NCBI RefSeq assembly: GCF_022788695.1
Contig: NZ_CP085155.1
Coordinates: 496,001-560,000, forward strand
Direction of reading: 5' to 3'
From: Pseudosulfitobacter sp. DSM 107133
GTDB taxonomy: Bacteria > Pseudomonadota > Alphaproteobacteria > Rhodobacterales > Rhodobacteraceae
DNA: 64,000 nt
Position numbers and translations under genes: made by a program. The notes beneath the pieces were generated by a model that was not told the origin of the DNA, did not search any database, and saw only the letters and a program-made list of their open reading frames with translations. Position 1 is the first letter of the stretch, and each line of letters starts with the position of its first letter. Shown here in pieces: positions 17,652 to 26,812 of the stretch.

Positions 17652-19196
17652 ATGAAACACCTGAAACTGACAACCTTTCTTGTGGCCGCGATGCTGGCCA
17701 CGGGTGCCGCCGCGCAGCAAGACGGTGGCCGCCTTGACCTGATCGTGCAGCCCGAGCCGCCCGGCCTGATGCTGGGCCTTGTGCAGAACGGCCCAACGCA
17801 AATGGTGTCCGGCCAGATCTATGAAGGTCTGCTGCGTTACAACACCGATCTGGAACCGCAACCGTCGCTGGCCAAAAGCTGGGAGATTGCCGAAGACGGC
17901 ATGACCTATACCTTCCATCTGAACGAAGGTGTCACATGGCATGACGGCGCACCGTTCTCGTCCGCTGACGTGGTGTTCACCACCAAGTTCCTGCAAGACA
18001 ACCACGCCCGTTTCCGTGGCGCATTCAGCCATGTGGAAAGCGTCGAGGCACCGGATGCCAACACTGTCATCATCCACATGAAAGAGCCCTATGGCCCCTT
18101 CATCAACGCCTTTGAAGCAGGCTCCATGCCCATCGTGCCCGCCCATATCTACGAGGGCACGGATTATGCCACCAACGAAATGAACGCCACGCCGATCGGC
18201 ACCGGCCCCTACAAGTTCGTGGAGTGGAGCAAGGGCAGCTATATCCACCTGACCAAAAACGATGACTATTACATCGACGGCCTGCCCCATATCGACGATC
18301 TGTATTACCGCGTGGTCCCCGATGCGGCATCGCGTGCCGTGGCATTTGAAACCGGCGAGGTTTCCGTTCTGCCCGGTGGTGCGGTCGAGAATTGGGACGT
18401 GAAGCGGCTGACCGAGATGGACGGCGTCTGCTCGTCCTCGAAGGGTTGGGAATTCTTCGCGCCACACGCATGGATGTGGCTGAACAACCGCGAGGGGCCG
18501 ACCTCGGACAAGCGTTTCCGTCAGGCAGTCATGTACGCGCTGGACCGCGAGTTCGTGAAAGACGTGGTCTGGAACGGCTTTGGCACCGTGCCCACCGGCC
18601 CCGTGTCGTCCAAGACCAACTTTTATTCCGACGACGTGCCGCAGTACCCGCATGACCCCGACAAGGCCAGAGAACTGCTGGCCGATATGGGCTATGACGG
18701 CACCCCCGTGCGCGTTCTGCCCCTGCCTTACGGCGAGACATGGCAGCGTTGGGCCGAAGCGGTAAAGCAGAACCTGGGAGAGGTCGGCATCAAGGTCGAC
18801 ATCGACTCGGCTGATGTTGCGGGCTGGAACGAAAAGACGGCCAACTGGGATTACGACATGGCCTTTACCTATCTCTACCAATACGGCGACCCGGCCTTGG
18901 GTGTGGCGCGGAACTATACCGCCGACCAGATCAAGAAGGGCAGCCCGTGGAACAACGTCGAGGGCTATGAAAACCCCGAGCTGGACAAGAAATGGGCCGC
19001 TGCCGCGATTGAACCGAACGTCGAGAAGCGTCAGGCGCTGTACACAGAGATTCAGCAACAGATCGTCGAGGATGTTCCGGTTGCCTGGCTGCTGGAGATC
19101 GAGTTTCCGACGATCTACCGCTGCAATGTCAAGAACCTGATTACCACCGGGATCGGCCTGAACGACGGTCTGCGTGACGCGTGGATCGAACAGTAA
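17652..19196 (+). CDS. ABC transporter periplasmic substrate-binding protein, family 5
   Basis: A 514-residue lipid-free binding protein. A Sec signal peptide (MKHLKLTTFLVAAMLATGAAAQ, cleavage near residue 22) precedes a SBP_bac_5 domain with YEGLLRYNTDLEPQPSLAKSW and TYTFHLNEGVTWHDGAPF. Family 5 proteins bind peptides, nickel, opines and various amides. Two permease genes and a fused ATPase gene follow, so the importer is complete. Its place beside a deacetylase, an aminotransferase and an aldolase-like gene hints at an acylated amine ligand. A UUCG hairpin follows the stop. Confidence 0.88.
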   Translation: MKHLKLTTFLVAAMLATGAAAQQDGGRLDLIVQPEPPGLMLGLVQNGPTQMVSGQIYEGLLRYNTDLEPQPSLAKSWEIAEDGMTYTFHLNEGVTWHDGAPFSSADVVFTTKFLQDNHARFRGAFSHVESVEAPDANTVIIHMKEPYGPFINAFEAGSMPIVPAHIYEGTDYATNEMNATPIGTGPYKFVEWSKGSYIHLTKNDDYYIDGLPHIDDLYYRVVPDAASRAVAFETGEVSVLPGGAVENWDVKRLTEMDGVCSSSKGWEFFAPHAWMWLNNREGPTSDKRFRQAVMYALDREFVKDVVWNGFGTVPTGPVSSKTNFYSDDVPQYPHDPDKARELLADMGYDGTPVRVLPLPYGETWQRWAEAVKQNLGEVGIKVDIDSADVAGWNEKTANWDYDMAFTYLYQYGDPALGVARNYTADQIKKGSPWNNVEGYENPELDKKWAAAAIEPNVEKRQALYTEIQQQIVEDVPVAWLLEIEFPTIYRCNVKNLITTGIGLNDGLRDAWIEQ

Positions 19197-19207
19197 GCCA
19201 TCTCCGG

Positions 19208-19225
19208 CGGGGCCTTCGGGCCCCG
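19208..19225 (+). terminator. UUCG hairpin between binding-protein and permease genes
   Basis: Perfect 7-bp stem CGGGGCC (19208-19214) and GGCCCCG (19219-19225) closed by a TTCG tetraloop, without a T-tract. In binding-protein-dependent importers such hairpins often protect the upstream message or partly terminate, giving excess binding protein; that role is inferred here. Confidence 0.55.
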
Positions 19226-19273
19226 TCTTCCCGCTCTACCCGGGGCGATTAAAAGACGGACAGGTGACAACTG

Positions 19274-20251
19274 ATGGCCATTGCCGGAACGATTCTGGGG
19301 CGCTTGCTCAAGGCGGTGCTGACACTTCTTGCCATTGCGGTGCTGAACTTTTTCCTGATCCACGCCGCGCCCGGTGATCCGGCCGCGGTGCTGGCGGGCG
19401 AAGCGGGGGCGGCAGATGAACAGATGATCGCCGACCTGCGCGCGCAGTTTGGGCTGGACCAGCCGCTGTATGTGCAGCTGTACCGCTATGTCGGCAATAT
19501 CCTGACGCTGGATCTTGGCTATTCCTTTCGTCAGGGCGCGCCGGTGCTGGACCTGATCCTGGAACGGCTGCCCGCGACGCTGATCCTGACGTTGACCGCC
19601 TTCTGGATTTCACTGTTGGCAGGCGTCGCACTGGGCGTTGCTGCCTCGGCGCGGGTGGGCAAGTTCACCGACAGCCTGATCACCGGCACCGCATTGCTGT
19701 TCTATGCCACGCCGCTCTACTGGGCCGCGCTGATGGCGGTGCTGGTGTTCTCGGTGCAACTGGGCTGGCTGCCGGGTTTTGGCTATGAAACCGTCGGCAG
19801 CGGTTACGGCGGGTTCGACCGCGCCGTGGACATTCTCAAACACCTGATCCTGCCGGCACTGACGCTGGGGCTGTTCTTTATGGCCGTTTACATGCGCATG
19901 ACCCGCGCCTCGATGCTGGAAGTCGCGCAACAGGATTTCGTCAAAACCGCCCGCGCCAAAGGGCTGGCCCCGTCGGTCATCCGCCGCCGCCACATCCTGC
20001 GCAATGCGCTGTTGCCGGTGGTGACGCTGGCGGGGCTTCAGGCGGGGCAACTGGTGGGCGGTGCCGTGCTGACCGAAACGGTCTTTGCATGGCCCGGCAT
20101 TGGCCGGCTGATGTTCGAAAGCCTCGCAGCCCGCGATTACAACACCATCCTCGGCGTCTTCCTGGTCTCGGCGCTGATGGTCATCATTTTCAACATCATC
20201 ACCGACATCGTCTACCGGTTGATCGACCCGCGCATCGGGCAAAAGGCATAG
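19274..20251 (+). CDS. ABC transporter permease, DppB-like
   Basis: A 325-residue inner-membrane permease. The N-terminal helix and motif (LLAIAVLNFFLIHAAPGDPA) typical of DppB/OppB proteins is present, then a periplasmic loop, about five further membrane segments, and the ATPase-coupling EAA loop (TARAKGLAPSVIRRRHILRNALLPV). It forms the translocation pore with the next gene. It lies 77 bases after the binding-protein gene, separated by a hairpin. Confidence 0.9.
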   Translation: MAIAGTILGRLLKAVLTLLAIAVLNFFLIHAAPGDPAAVLAGEAGAADEQMIADLRAQFGLDQPLYVQLYRYVGNILTLDLGYSFRQGAPVLDLILERLPATLILTLTAFWISLLAGVALGVAASARVGKFTDSLITGTALLFYATPLYWAALMAVLVFSVQLGWLPGFGYETVGSGYGGFDRAVDILKHLILPALTLGLFFMAVYMRMTRASMLEVAQQDFVKTARAKGLAPSVIRRRHILRNALLPVVTLAGLQAGQLVGGAVLTETVFAWPGIGRLMFESLAARDYNTILGVFLVSALMVIIFNIITDIVYRLIDPRIGQKA

Positions 20252-20261
20252 GAGAACCCCC

Positions 20262-21101
20262 ATGAGTCTTTGGAGCCGTTTCGCCACCAACCGCGCCGCC
20301 GTCATCGGCCTGATCGTTCTGATCGCGGTCATCATCATCGCCCTGCTGGCCCCCGTCATGTTCCCCAAAGGACCGTGGGCCATGGTGCAACGCCCGTTCC
20401 TGGCCCCGTTTGACACCGACGGGCTGCCGCTGGGCACCGACACGCTGGGGCGCAATGTGCTGGCCGGTCTGATCTACGGCGCGCGGGTATCGCTGCTGGT
20501 GGGGCTTGTCTCGACCGTGATGGCCTTGCTGATCGGCGTGCCGCTGGGGGCTGTCGCAGGGTTCTACGGCGGCTGGGTCGACGAGATCGCCATGCGCTTT
20601 ACCGAGTTTTTCCAGACCATCCCCAACTTTGCCCTCGCCATCGTGCTGGTGGCGATCCTCGAACCCTCGCTGACCTCGATCACCATATCCATCGCCATCG
20701 TATCATGGCCCCCCGTCGCACGTCTGGTGCGCGCCGAGGTCATGTCGGTTACGCGGCGCGAATATGTGGATGCGGCGCGGCTGGCGGGCCTGTCGAACCT
20801 GCACATCCTGACCCGTCAGGTGCTGCCCAATACCGTCTCGCCCATCATCGTCATGGCCTCGCTGATGGTCGCCACCGCGATCCTGCTGGAAAGCTCGCTA
20901 TCGTTCCTTGGTCTGGGTGATCCCAACATCATGTCCTGGGGCTATCAGATCGGAGCGGCGCGCACCGTCATCCGCTCGGCCTGGTGGCTGTCTTTCTTTC
21001 CCGGCGTCGCCATCGTTCTGACCGTGCTGGCGCTGAACCTGATCGGTGAAGGCCTGAACGACGCCCTGAACCCGCATCTGACACGAAAGGGCAAGTCATG
21101 A
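20262..21101 (+). CDS. ABC transporter permease, DppC-like
   Basis: A 279-residue permease partner. It has an N-terminal membrane helix (AAVIGLIVLIAVIIIALLAP), the DppC signature FDTDGLPLGTDTLGRNVLAGL, several more helices and the EAA loop (AARLAGLSNLHILTRQVLPN). It starts ten bases after the first permease, with AGGAG upstream, and its end overlaps the ATPase start by four bases. Confidence 0.9.
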   Translation: MSLWSRFATNRAAVIGLIVLIAVIIIALLAPVMFPKGPWAMVQRPFLAPFDTDGLPLGTDTLGRNVLAGLIYGARVSLLVGLVSTVMALLIGVPLGAVAGFYGGWVDEIAMRFTEFFQTIPNFALAIVLVAILEPSLTSITISIAIVSWPPVARLVRAEVMSVTRREYVDAARLAGLSNLHILTRQVLPNTVSPIIVMASLMVATAILLESSLSFLGLGDPNIMSWGYQIGAARTVIRSAWWLSFFPGVAIVLTVLALNLIGEGLNDALNPHLTRKGKS

Positions 21102-22705
21102 GCGTTCTGTCCATCACCGACATGTCCATCGCCCTGCCATCGGGGGCGGACCGTCCCTTTGCGGTCAAGGACTGTACCTATCAGATCGCCAAGGGCGAAA
21201 TCCTGTGCGTGGTGGGCGAAAGCGGCTCGGGCAAGTCAATGACCGCCAACGCGCTGATGGGCCTGCTGCCCGAAGGCGTGACCGTGGCCAAAGGAACGGC
21301 CGAGTTTGGCGGCAAGGATATCCTGAAAGTCCCCGAAATCGAACAGCGCGCCCTGCGCGGAGACCGTATCGCGATGATCTTTCAGGAACCGATGACGGCG
21401 CTGAACCCGCTGATGCGGATCGGCGAGCAGATCGCCGAAGTGTTCGAGGCGCACAAGCGCCACACCCCGTCCGAGCGCAAGGCCCGCGCGCTGGAACTGG
21501 TGCGCGAGGTCGGCCTGCCCGACCCCGAAAAGATCATCCGCGCCTATCCCTTCCAGCTGTCGGGCGGCCAGCGCCAACGCGCGATGATCGCCATGGCCCT
21601 TGCACTGGAGCCGGAACTGTTGATCGCAGACGAACCCACCACCGCGCTGGACGTGACCACGCAGGCGCAGATCCTCAAGCTGGTTCTTGATCTGCGCGAA
21701 CGGCGTGGCATGGCGGTGATGTTCATCACCCACGACTTTGGCGTGGTGGCCGAGATTGCCGACCGCGTGATCGTCATGCGCCACGGCGAAATCGTCGAAC
21801 GCGGCACGGCGACCGAAGTGCTGGAGAACCCGCAACACGACTATACCAAACGTCTGCTCGCGGCGATCCCGACGGGAATGGTGCCGCAATCGGTCGCGGT
21901 CGAGAATGCGCCGGCGCTGGAAGTGCGCAACCTGAAGAAAACCTATCACACCGGCGGCGGCCTGTTTCGCCCCCGCCGCGATGTGCGTGCCATCGACGAC
22001 GTGTCGCTGACCATCGCCAAGGGCGAGGTGCTGGGACTGGTGGGCGAATCCGGCTCGGGCAAATCGACGTTGGGCCGCGCCGTGGTGCGGCTGGTGACGC
22101 CGGATGCGGGTGCAATCCTTGTGGGGGGCACCGATATGGCGGCCCTGTCCGAGGGCGCGTTGCGCGCAGCGCGGCACAAGGTGCAGATGGTATTCCAGGA
22201 CCCCTATGCCTCGCTGAACCCGCGCCAGCGGGTGATGCGCGCGCTGACCGACGGACCAATGGCAAAGGGCGTGCCCCGCGACAAGGCCCGCGCCCGCGCG
22301 CGCGAACTGATGGAAACGGTTGGCCTTGGCGCTGATGCCGTGGATCGTTTCCCCCACGAATTCTCGGGCGGGCAGCGCCAGCGCATTGGCATCGCCCGCG
22401 CATTGGCCATGGACCCCGAGCTGATTATCGCAGACGAAGCGGTCTCTGCGCTGGACGTGTCAATTCAGGCGCAGGTGCTGGATTTGCTGCGCGACCTGCG
22501 CCGCCAGTTCGACCTGTCGATCCTGTTCATCACCCACGATCTGCGCGTGGCCGCCCAGCTTTGCGACCGGATTGCCGTGATGCAAAAGGGCGCGCTGGTT
22601 GAAATCGGGCCGGTGTCTGATGTCTTCCTGAACCCACAGCACGAATATACCCAGAAATTGTTGGCGGCGGTTCCCGGTGGCGGCTGGGCCAGCGCGGCCG
22701 AATAA
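21098..22705 (+). CDS. ABC transporter ATPase with two fused nucleotide-binding domains (GsiA/DppDF-type)
   Basis: A 535-residue double ATPase. The first domain has Walker A GESGSGKS (residues 40-47), signature LSGGQRQRA and Walker [13 protein letters not shown]. The second domain has Walker [10 protein letters not shown] near residue 315, [14 protein letters not shown] and [12 protein letters not shown]. Such fused proteins replace separate DppD and DppF subunits. It overlaps the DppC-like stop (ATGA). In the second Walker B region Ala replaces the usual Pro after the catalytic Glu (DEA rather than DEP), which is a tolerated variant. Confidence 0.9.
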   Translation: MSVLSITDMSIALPSGADRPFAVKDCTYQIAKGEILCVVGESGSGKSMTANALMGLLPEGVTVAKGTAEFGGKDILKVPEIEQRALRGDRIAMIFQEPMTALNPLMRIGEQIAEVFEAHKRHTPSERKARALELVREVGLPDPEKIIRAYPFQLSGGQRQRAMIAMALALEPELLIADEPTTALDVTTQAQILKLVLDLRERRGMAVMFITHDFGVVAEIADRVIVMRHGEIVERGTATEVLENPQHDYTKRLLAAIPTGMVPQSVAVENAPALEVRNLKKTYHTGGGLFRPRRDVRAIDDVSLTIAKGEVLGLVGESGSGKSTLGRAVVRLVTPDAGAILVGGTDMAALSEGALRAARHKVQMVFQDPYASLNPRQRVMRALTDGPMAKGVPRDKARARARELMETVGLGADAVDRFPHEFSGGQRQRIGIARALAMDPELIIADEAVSALDVSIQAQVLDLLRDLRRQFDLSILFITHDLRVAAQLCDRIAVMQKGALVEIGPVSDVFLNPQHEYTQKLLAAVPGGGWASAAE

Positions 22706-23008
22706 CACCGCGAAATAGCGGCGGCGGATCACCCGCCGTCGCTATGCCCGCCGTTCTGCCCCAACAACAGGGCGACCTTGCGCAGCTTGCTGGCGATCAG
22801 GCCGGCGTCACAAGCGCGCTGGCACAACTGTCCAGTGCACAGACGCAAATGACAGAAGGCCAAGCCCGCCCACACCCGCACCACAACCGTTGCAGACTGG
22901 TCCAGAGCCTAAAGACCCCCGGCGCAGTGGCGATGATCGCCCAAGCCGTGATCTTTGACCGAAAAACCGCGCCATGTAATACCTGTCTGACATGACAGGG
23001 GGCCAACA
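22706..23008. other. Intergenic stretch with a hairpin and a solitary repeat end
   Basis: An imperfect 13-bp stem at 22714-22745 (AATAGCGGCGGCGG against CCCGCCGTCGCTAT, 4-nt loop) follows the ATPase gene and probably ends that operon. Further right, GGTCCAGAGCCTAA (22899-22912) is identical to the right end of the 311-bp palindromic element at 40580-40890. An 83-codon open frame (22744-22995) has no recognisable features and is not called as a gene. Confidence 0.5.
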
Positions 23009-23695
23009 ATGAACTCAGACACGGATGAAAAGCAGCGCAAGGAACTTAACGCCGCCGAAATAGGCGCGGTTGCGCATCTTTATCGGGCCGAGGTCTACCG
23101 CTCGACAATCTGGCGGACACGTCTGGATACCACGACAAATTGGTCTGTGGTGACGTTGGGAATTGCCTTGTCGATCACCTTTGCTGCGCCCACAGCATCT
23201 GCGCTGCCGCTTGTCCTCGTCGGTGTGTTGCTCTTGTTCTTTTTGATCGTCGAGTCTCGCAGGTATCGCTTTTTTAATGTCTGGCGCGCCCGCTGTCGCT
23301 GGATAGAGACACATTTTTATGCCCCGATGCTGGACGATGGCGATCTGCATCTAGAGGAAAACTGGCAAAAAACGCTGGCAGAGGACTATTGGCGGCCGGA
23401 ATACCACGTCAGCATGATGGTCGCCGTGGGTCGAAGAGTGCGCAGCACATATCTTTGGATACTATTGATCCAGGCGCTTGCCTATATGGGCAAAATTATT
23501 GTGCACCCAGGACCCGCGCAATCCATTTGGGAAGTATTGGAAAGGGCGGATGTTGGGCCGGTCCCGGGCATTGTCGTGGTCATCCTGGGGTTTCTTTACA
23601 TCGTTATTCTGGTCGCAATAGCAACCTGGAGCTATCTTCGTGACCGCAAGCGGGCAATGCGCGGCGGACGCAGCCGAGGCAGCAGTATGGGCTGA
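23009..23695 (+). CDS. DUF2270 membrane protein
   Basis: A 228-residue predicted inner-membrane protein of the uncharacterised DUF2270 family, recognised from AVAHLYRAEVYRSTIWRTRL and NWSVVTLGIALSIT. Hydrophobic segments lie at about residues 45-60, 66-82, 145-165 and 185-210, with a cytoplasmic-type basic tail. No enzymatic motif is visible and no function is claimed. It stands alone between the ABC operon and the sigma-factor gene, flanked on both sides by single ends of a palindromic repeat family. Confidence 0.78.
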   Translation: MNSDTDEKQRKELNAAEIGAVAHLYRAEVYRSTIWRTRLDTTTNWSVVTLGIALSITFAAPTASALPLVLVGVLLLFFLIVESRRYRFFNVWRARCRWIETHFYAPMLDDGDLHLEENWQKTLAEDYWRPEYHVSMMVAVGRRVRSTYLWILLIQALAYMGKIIVHPGPAQSIWEVLERADVGPVPGIVVVILGFLYIVILVAIATWSYLRDRKRAMRGGRSRGSSMG

Positions 23696-23703
23696 ATGGC
23701 ACG

Positions 23704-23720
23704 GGCTCTGGACCCATTAA
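23704..23720 (+). repeat. Solitary terminal-repeat end of the palindromic element family
   Basis: GGCTCTGGACCCATTAA is identical over 17 bases to the left terminal repeat at 40582-40598. It lies in the 40-base gap between the convergent DUF2270 and sigma-factor genes. Confidence 0.65.
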
Positions 23721-23735
23721 GCCCAGACGCGAGAC

Positions 23736-24308
23736 CTACCGCTTTGCGCCCTGCTCCACTGCTCCCGAAGGCTCTGCGGCATCCACATAGGCTGCCAGCC
23801 TGGCTTGGGTATGGGCAATGATCCCGTTTATGCGGGCAGCAGACAGCCCATAGCGCCGTGCGATGTCCTTTTGGCTTTCGACCCTCAAACGGTGCGCGCA
23901 TAAAATATCGGCCTCGCGCGCAGGCAGCGCCACCATCCCACTGGCCAGCCGGACAAGGGCCTGACGGTCTTGCAATTGCCGTTCGGCCGAAGGCTGATCA
24001 CTCAGCAACTCATCATCCAGCTCAAGCGGCGTGACCCGCTCGCTGATCTCGCGGCGGCGATGGTCCAATGCCAGATTGCGCACGATCCGGCGCAAGAAAC
24101 CGCGCGGGCTGGCGATATCTGCGCCAATGGCCTTGCTGCTCAGGCAGCGCATGGCCGCATCTTGGACCACGTCCTCGGCGCGATCGCGATTGCCGAGAAT
24201 GCGCATCGCATCGCACAGCAGCATCTCGCGCTCGTCAATCAGGTGACGCAGCAATTTTTGCCGTGTCAAAGCACAGCCAGCGGGGGCAGGTTTGTGTGAG
24301 TTTGCCAT
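23736..24308 (-). CDS. ECF sigma factor, FecI/RpoI-type iron-starvation class
   Basis: About 190 residues. Region 2 reads LLCDAMRILGNRDRAEDVVQDAAMRCL and region 4 has READILCAHRLRVESQKDIARRYGLSAARINGII, the order and size of extracytoplasmic-function sigma factors. FecI, PvdS and RpoI regulate siderophore genes, and this one sits at the edge of a siderophore island, so it probably drives those operons. No FecR-type anti-sigma gene is adjacent, as with PvdS or RpoI. The start is uncertain: ATG 24308 lacks a clear ribosome site and GTG 24341 is in frame upstream. Confidence 0.82.
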   Translation of the reverse strand: MANSHKPAPAGCALTRQKLLRHLIDEREMLLCDAMRILGNRDRAEDVVQDAAMRCLSSKAIGADIASPRGFLRRIVRNLALDHRRREISERVTPLELDDELLSDQPSAERQLQDRQALVRLASGMVALPAREADILCAHRLRVESQKDIARRYGLSAARINGIIAHTQARLAAYVDAAEPSGAVEQGAKR

Positions 24309-24458
24309 CTTTTTGCGCTTGAATAGGAAGGGGCACGACACGGTGTCTGCCTAGCGCGCAAGCTGAGTGGACTTGTGAAGTCTTTACGCCCAACCCGGAC
24401 CCGCCACAACCCGCGAAGGTGTCGGTACGGGCAAATTTTCACCTAATACGTGTATATT

Positions 24459-24483
24459 CCGCCCCTGCCTCGCACAGGGGCGG
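24459..24483 (-). terminator. Hairpin downstream of the N-hydroxylase gene
   Basis: Perfect 9-bp stem CCGCCCCTG (24459-24467) and CAGGGGCGG (24475-24483) with a 7-nt loop, nine bases beyond the stop of the leftward siderophore operon. There is no T-tract. Between it and the sigma gene (24342-24458) nothing else was recognised apart from a TGAAAATT motif on the minus strand at about 24440, upstream of the sigma gene. Confidence 0.55.
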
Positions 24484-24492
24484 ATCAACACT

Positions 24493-25770
24493 TCACTCGG
24501 CTGCGATGGCAGACGCAGACCCGTGCAGATTCTCCAATTGTCGGGCAATCTCGTCCGAGCGCAGGGCCAGAACCGAAAGCAAAGTATCGCTTAGCCCGTG
24601 TGTCGGTTCACTAAACCCCTGAACAAAAATGCCCGGCTCAAAGGTTTCCTTCATTGGCAGGCGGTAATCGCGGTCCGGCTCTTGCGCGGTTTGCCAGGGG
24701 CTTAGCCCTGCCAAGACCGACTGGTCCAGCGCCCGCCGGTATCCTGTTCCCAGAACAACCAGGTCATAGGCTTCGACCCGCGGTCCGGACGGCCCCGACA
24801 ATCGCAGCCTGACCTGCGCACCCGCCTGTTGCGCCTCTTTCACCTGGGTTTCTGCCAGCAATCCCAGACGGTTATCGCCGCGCACATCCTGCGCATAAAG
24901 CGTTTCGTAGATATGTTCGATCAGATCCGCGTCGGTCACCGCATAGTTTGTCGCCGCAAGGCTGTGCAGGGTCTGGGCCCGCGTCTCTTCCGGCAAACCA
25001 TAAAACCGGTCTGTCTGTGCCGGATCAAAGATCTCGTTCACAAAGGGCGTGTCATCCGACGGTTTGAGCGCCCTGCCCCGCAGGATCAGATCAACGCGCG
25101 GCTGTTCGGGGCGGGCGGCAAGATCGGCAAACACTTCGGCGGCACTTTGACCCGCGCCGATTACAGCGATGCGCTGGCCCGGTTTCAGTTTCGGCGCAAC
25201 TTGCGAAAGATAGCCGCTTGCGTGGATCACCCGACCGCAGCCTTTCAAGGGCGCGAAGGTTTCGGGCCAGTGCGGAATTCCGCCCGGTGCCAGCACGATA
25301 TTGCGCGCCAGATGCCGGGTCCGCCTGCCCTCCGCGCTTTGGCAGTGCACCGCCAGATGGGTCACCCTGTCGCCCGCTCGCACCGGTTCAAGGCCGGTGA
25401 CCCGGCTGTCGTATTGGCAATTGGAAAATTGCCCAGCGATCCAGCCCAGATAGTCGTTGAACTCTTCCCGGCTGGGGAAAAACGTCTTGCGGTTGATAAA
25501 GCGCGACAGACGCCCCTTGGCATGAAGGTAACTGAGAAACGAAAACCCGCTGCGCGGATTGCGCAGGGACACCAGATCTTTCAGGAAAGACACCTGCATG
25601 TCGGTGCCTGCCAGCATCATGTCGGGATGCCAGGCAAAGGCCGGCTTCGCCTCAAGAAACCCCGTGCGCAAGCGGCTGCCGCGTTCGTGCAAGGCCACCG
25701 CCAGCGCAAGGTTCGAGGGGCCAAAGCCGATGCCAAGCACATCCAGCGGTTGGGCGTTCTGATCGGTCAT
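24493..25770 (-). CDS. L-ornithine/L-lysine N-monooxygenase (PvdA/IucD/VbsO family)
   Basis: A 425-residue flavin N-hydroxylase. The FAD site is GIGFGPSNLALA (residues 13-24), the NADPH site GAGQSAAE (205-212), and the C-terminal substrate-domain motif ATNYAV (273-278) is present, all standard for PvdA-type enzymes. It hydroxylates the side-chain amine of ornithine or lysine with NADPH and oxygen, the first step to a hydroxamate. Ornithine is favoured because an NRPS uses the product here. Its start overlaps the acetyltransferase stop by four bases; it is the last gene of the five-gene operon. Confidence 0.9.
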   Translation of the reverse strand: MTDQNAQPLDVLGIGFGPSNLALAVALHERGSRLRTGFLEAKPAFAWHPDMMLAGTDMQVSFLKDLVSLRNPRSGFSFLSYLHAKGRLSRFINRKTFFPSREEFNDYLGWIAGQFSNCQYDSRVTGLEPVRAGDRVTHLAVHCQSAEGRRTRHLARNIVLAPGGIPHWPETFAPLKGCGRVIHASGYLSQVAPKLKPGQRIAVIGAGQSAAEVFADLAARPEQPRVDLILRGRALKPSDDTPFVNEIFDPAQTDRFYGLPEETRAQTLHSLAATNYAVTDADLIEHIYETLYAQDVRGDNRLGLLAETQVKEAQQAGAQVRLRLSGPSGPRVEAYDLVVLGTGYRRALDQSVLAGLSPWQTAQEPDRDYRLPMKETFEPGIFVQGFSEPTHGLSDTLLSVLALRSDEIARQLENLHGSASAIAAE

Positions 25771-26810
25771 TGGTCTTCTCCTGTGCCAAGCATGTTTGTA
25801 AGCGACAGGGCCAGCGGCGTGCCCTGCCCCGTGTCGGGTCGTGCCCAGATGCGGGATTCGAAAAAATGCTGGCGTTCCAGCCGCACCAGCGTTGCGCGTT
25901 TGTGCGAAAAATCGAAATCGCGCAGATGGGCAAAGCCGCCGCGCCCCAGATTTTTAAGCTGTTTCAGATGGCTCGCCTTTGGTTCACCCATCAGCGCCTG
26001 CGTGCGCGGTTCTGCCAGAAACATATAGTGCATCAGCGACGGCATCCACGCGGTGACATAATCGGCGCCGCGCATGTCATCCTCTCCGATCAGCACATGC
26101 CAGCCGCGATCCCACGGGTCGGCGTCATAGACCCCGCCAATCCGGTTCTCGCGCGCCCAGTACAGTTCGAAATAGGCAAAATCGCGCCCGTCCAGACTGC
26201 CGATCACCGGCAGGATATGCGGGTCTGCGATCAGGCGTTGCAGGGTGTCGCGATGGGCCTCCAACGTGCCAGCCTCTTCAAAAAACGCGGCGACGCGCGG
26301 GTCGTTCTGCCAGCGGTGAAAGGTGGCCAGATCGTCCATATGTGCCGCGCGCAGTTCAATCTGCTGGCCCAGCCACGGAATGTGGCGGCGGTACAAGGGC
26401 CCGACAGGTTTGGGCGGGCGTACAGGGTGGCGCCCGTTGGGGCCGGTTTGCCACAGCGTTGGCCAGGGCGGCGTCGGATGCATGATCCAGCGCTCGGGCA
26501 CCTGCCAGAACGCCGCCGGCAGCACCCAATGCGCCGCACCGATGGGTGTTGCCACGCCCATCGTGGCCAGCTGTGGCAGCAAACCCGCCCATTGCGCGCC
26601 CTCCAGCCGGATGGCCACCTCACCGCCCTCTGCGCTGAGTGTTTCGAAAGCCGCCAACGCCTGCGCGATGGTCAGCTTCGGTGTCGCAGTCAGACCCAGC
26701 CTGCCATCGCCCGCATCGCTTAGGGGCAAGACAACATCCGCGCCAACCTGCACATGATCTCCGGTGCGCTGCGCCACGGGGCGATCTGCCAAAGGCATAT
26801 CAAAAGCCAT
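25767..26810 (-). CDS. Siderophore N-acyltransferase (IucB/AlcB/VbsA-type GNAT)
   Basis: A 347-residue protein whose C-terminal half (about residues 140-330) is the siderophore-biosynthesis acetyltransferase domain: FHRWQNDPRVAAFFEE, YFELYWARENRIG and GWHVLIGED are its hallmark segments. It acylates the N-hydroxylated side-chain amine using acyl-CoA to form a hydroxamate; the acyl group (acetyl, hydroxybutyryl or longer) cannot be read from sequence. The N-terminal 130 residues are the variable lobe of this family. AAGGA precedes the ATG at eight bases. Confidence 0.87.
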   Translation of the reverse strand: MAFDMPLADRPVAQRTGDHVQVGADVVLPLSDAGDGRLGLTATPKLTIAQALAAFETLSAEGGEVAIRLEGAQWAGLLPQLATMGVATPIGAAHWVLPAAFWQVPERWIMHPTPPWPTLWQTGPNGRHPVRPPKPVGPLYRRHIPWLGQQIELRAAHMDDLATFHRWQNDPRVAAFFEEAGTLEAHRDTLQRLIADPHILPVIGSLDGRDFAYFELYWARENRIGGVYDADPWDRGWHVLIGEDDMRGADYVTAWMPSLMHYMFLAEPRTQALMGEPKASHLKQLKNLGRGGFAHLRDFDFSHKRATLVRLERQHFFESRIWARPDTGQGTPLALSLTNMLGTGEDQ

Positions 26811-26812
26811 AA

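Noticed and set aside
22744..22995. An 83-codon frame between the ABC ATPase and DUF2270 genes
   Set aside because: It begins inside a terminator-like hairpin, crosses a repeat end, and has no ribosome site or family features.
24342..24458. A Fur box or anti-sigma (FecR) gene near the sigma factor
   Set aside because: No 19-bp Fur-like palindrome and no FecR-sized frame could be found between the sigma factor and the N-hydroxylase gene.
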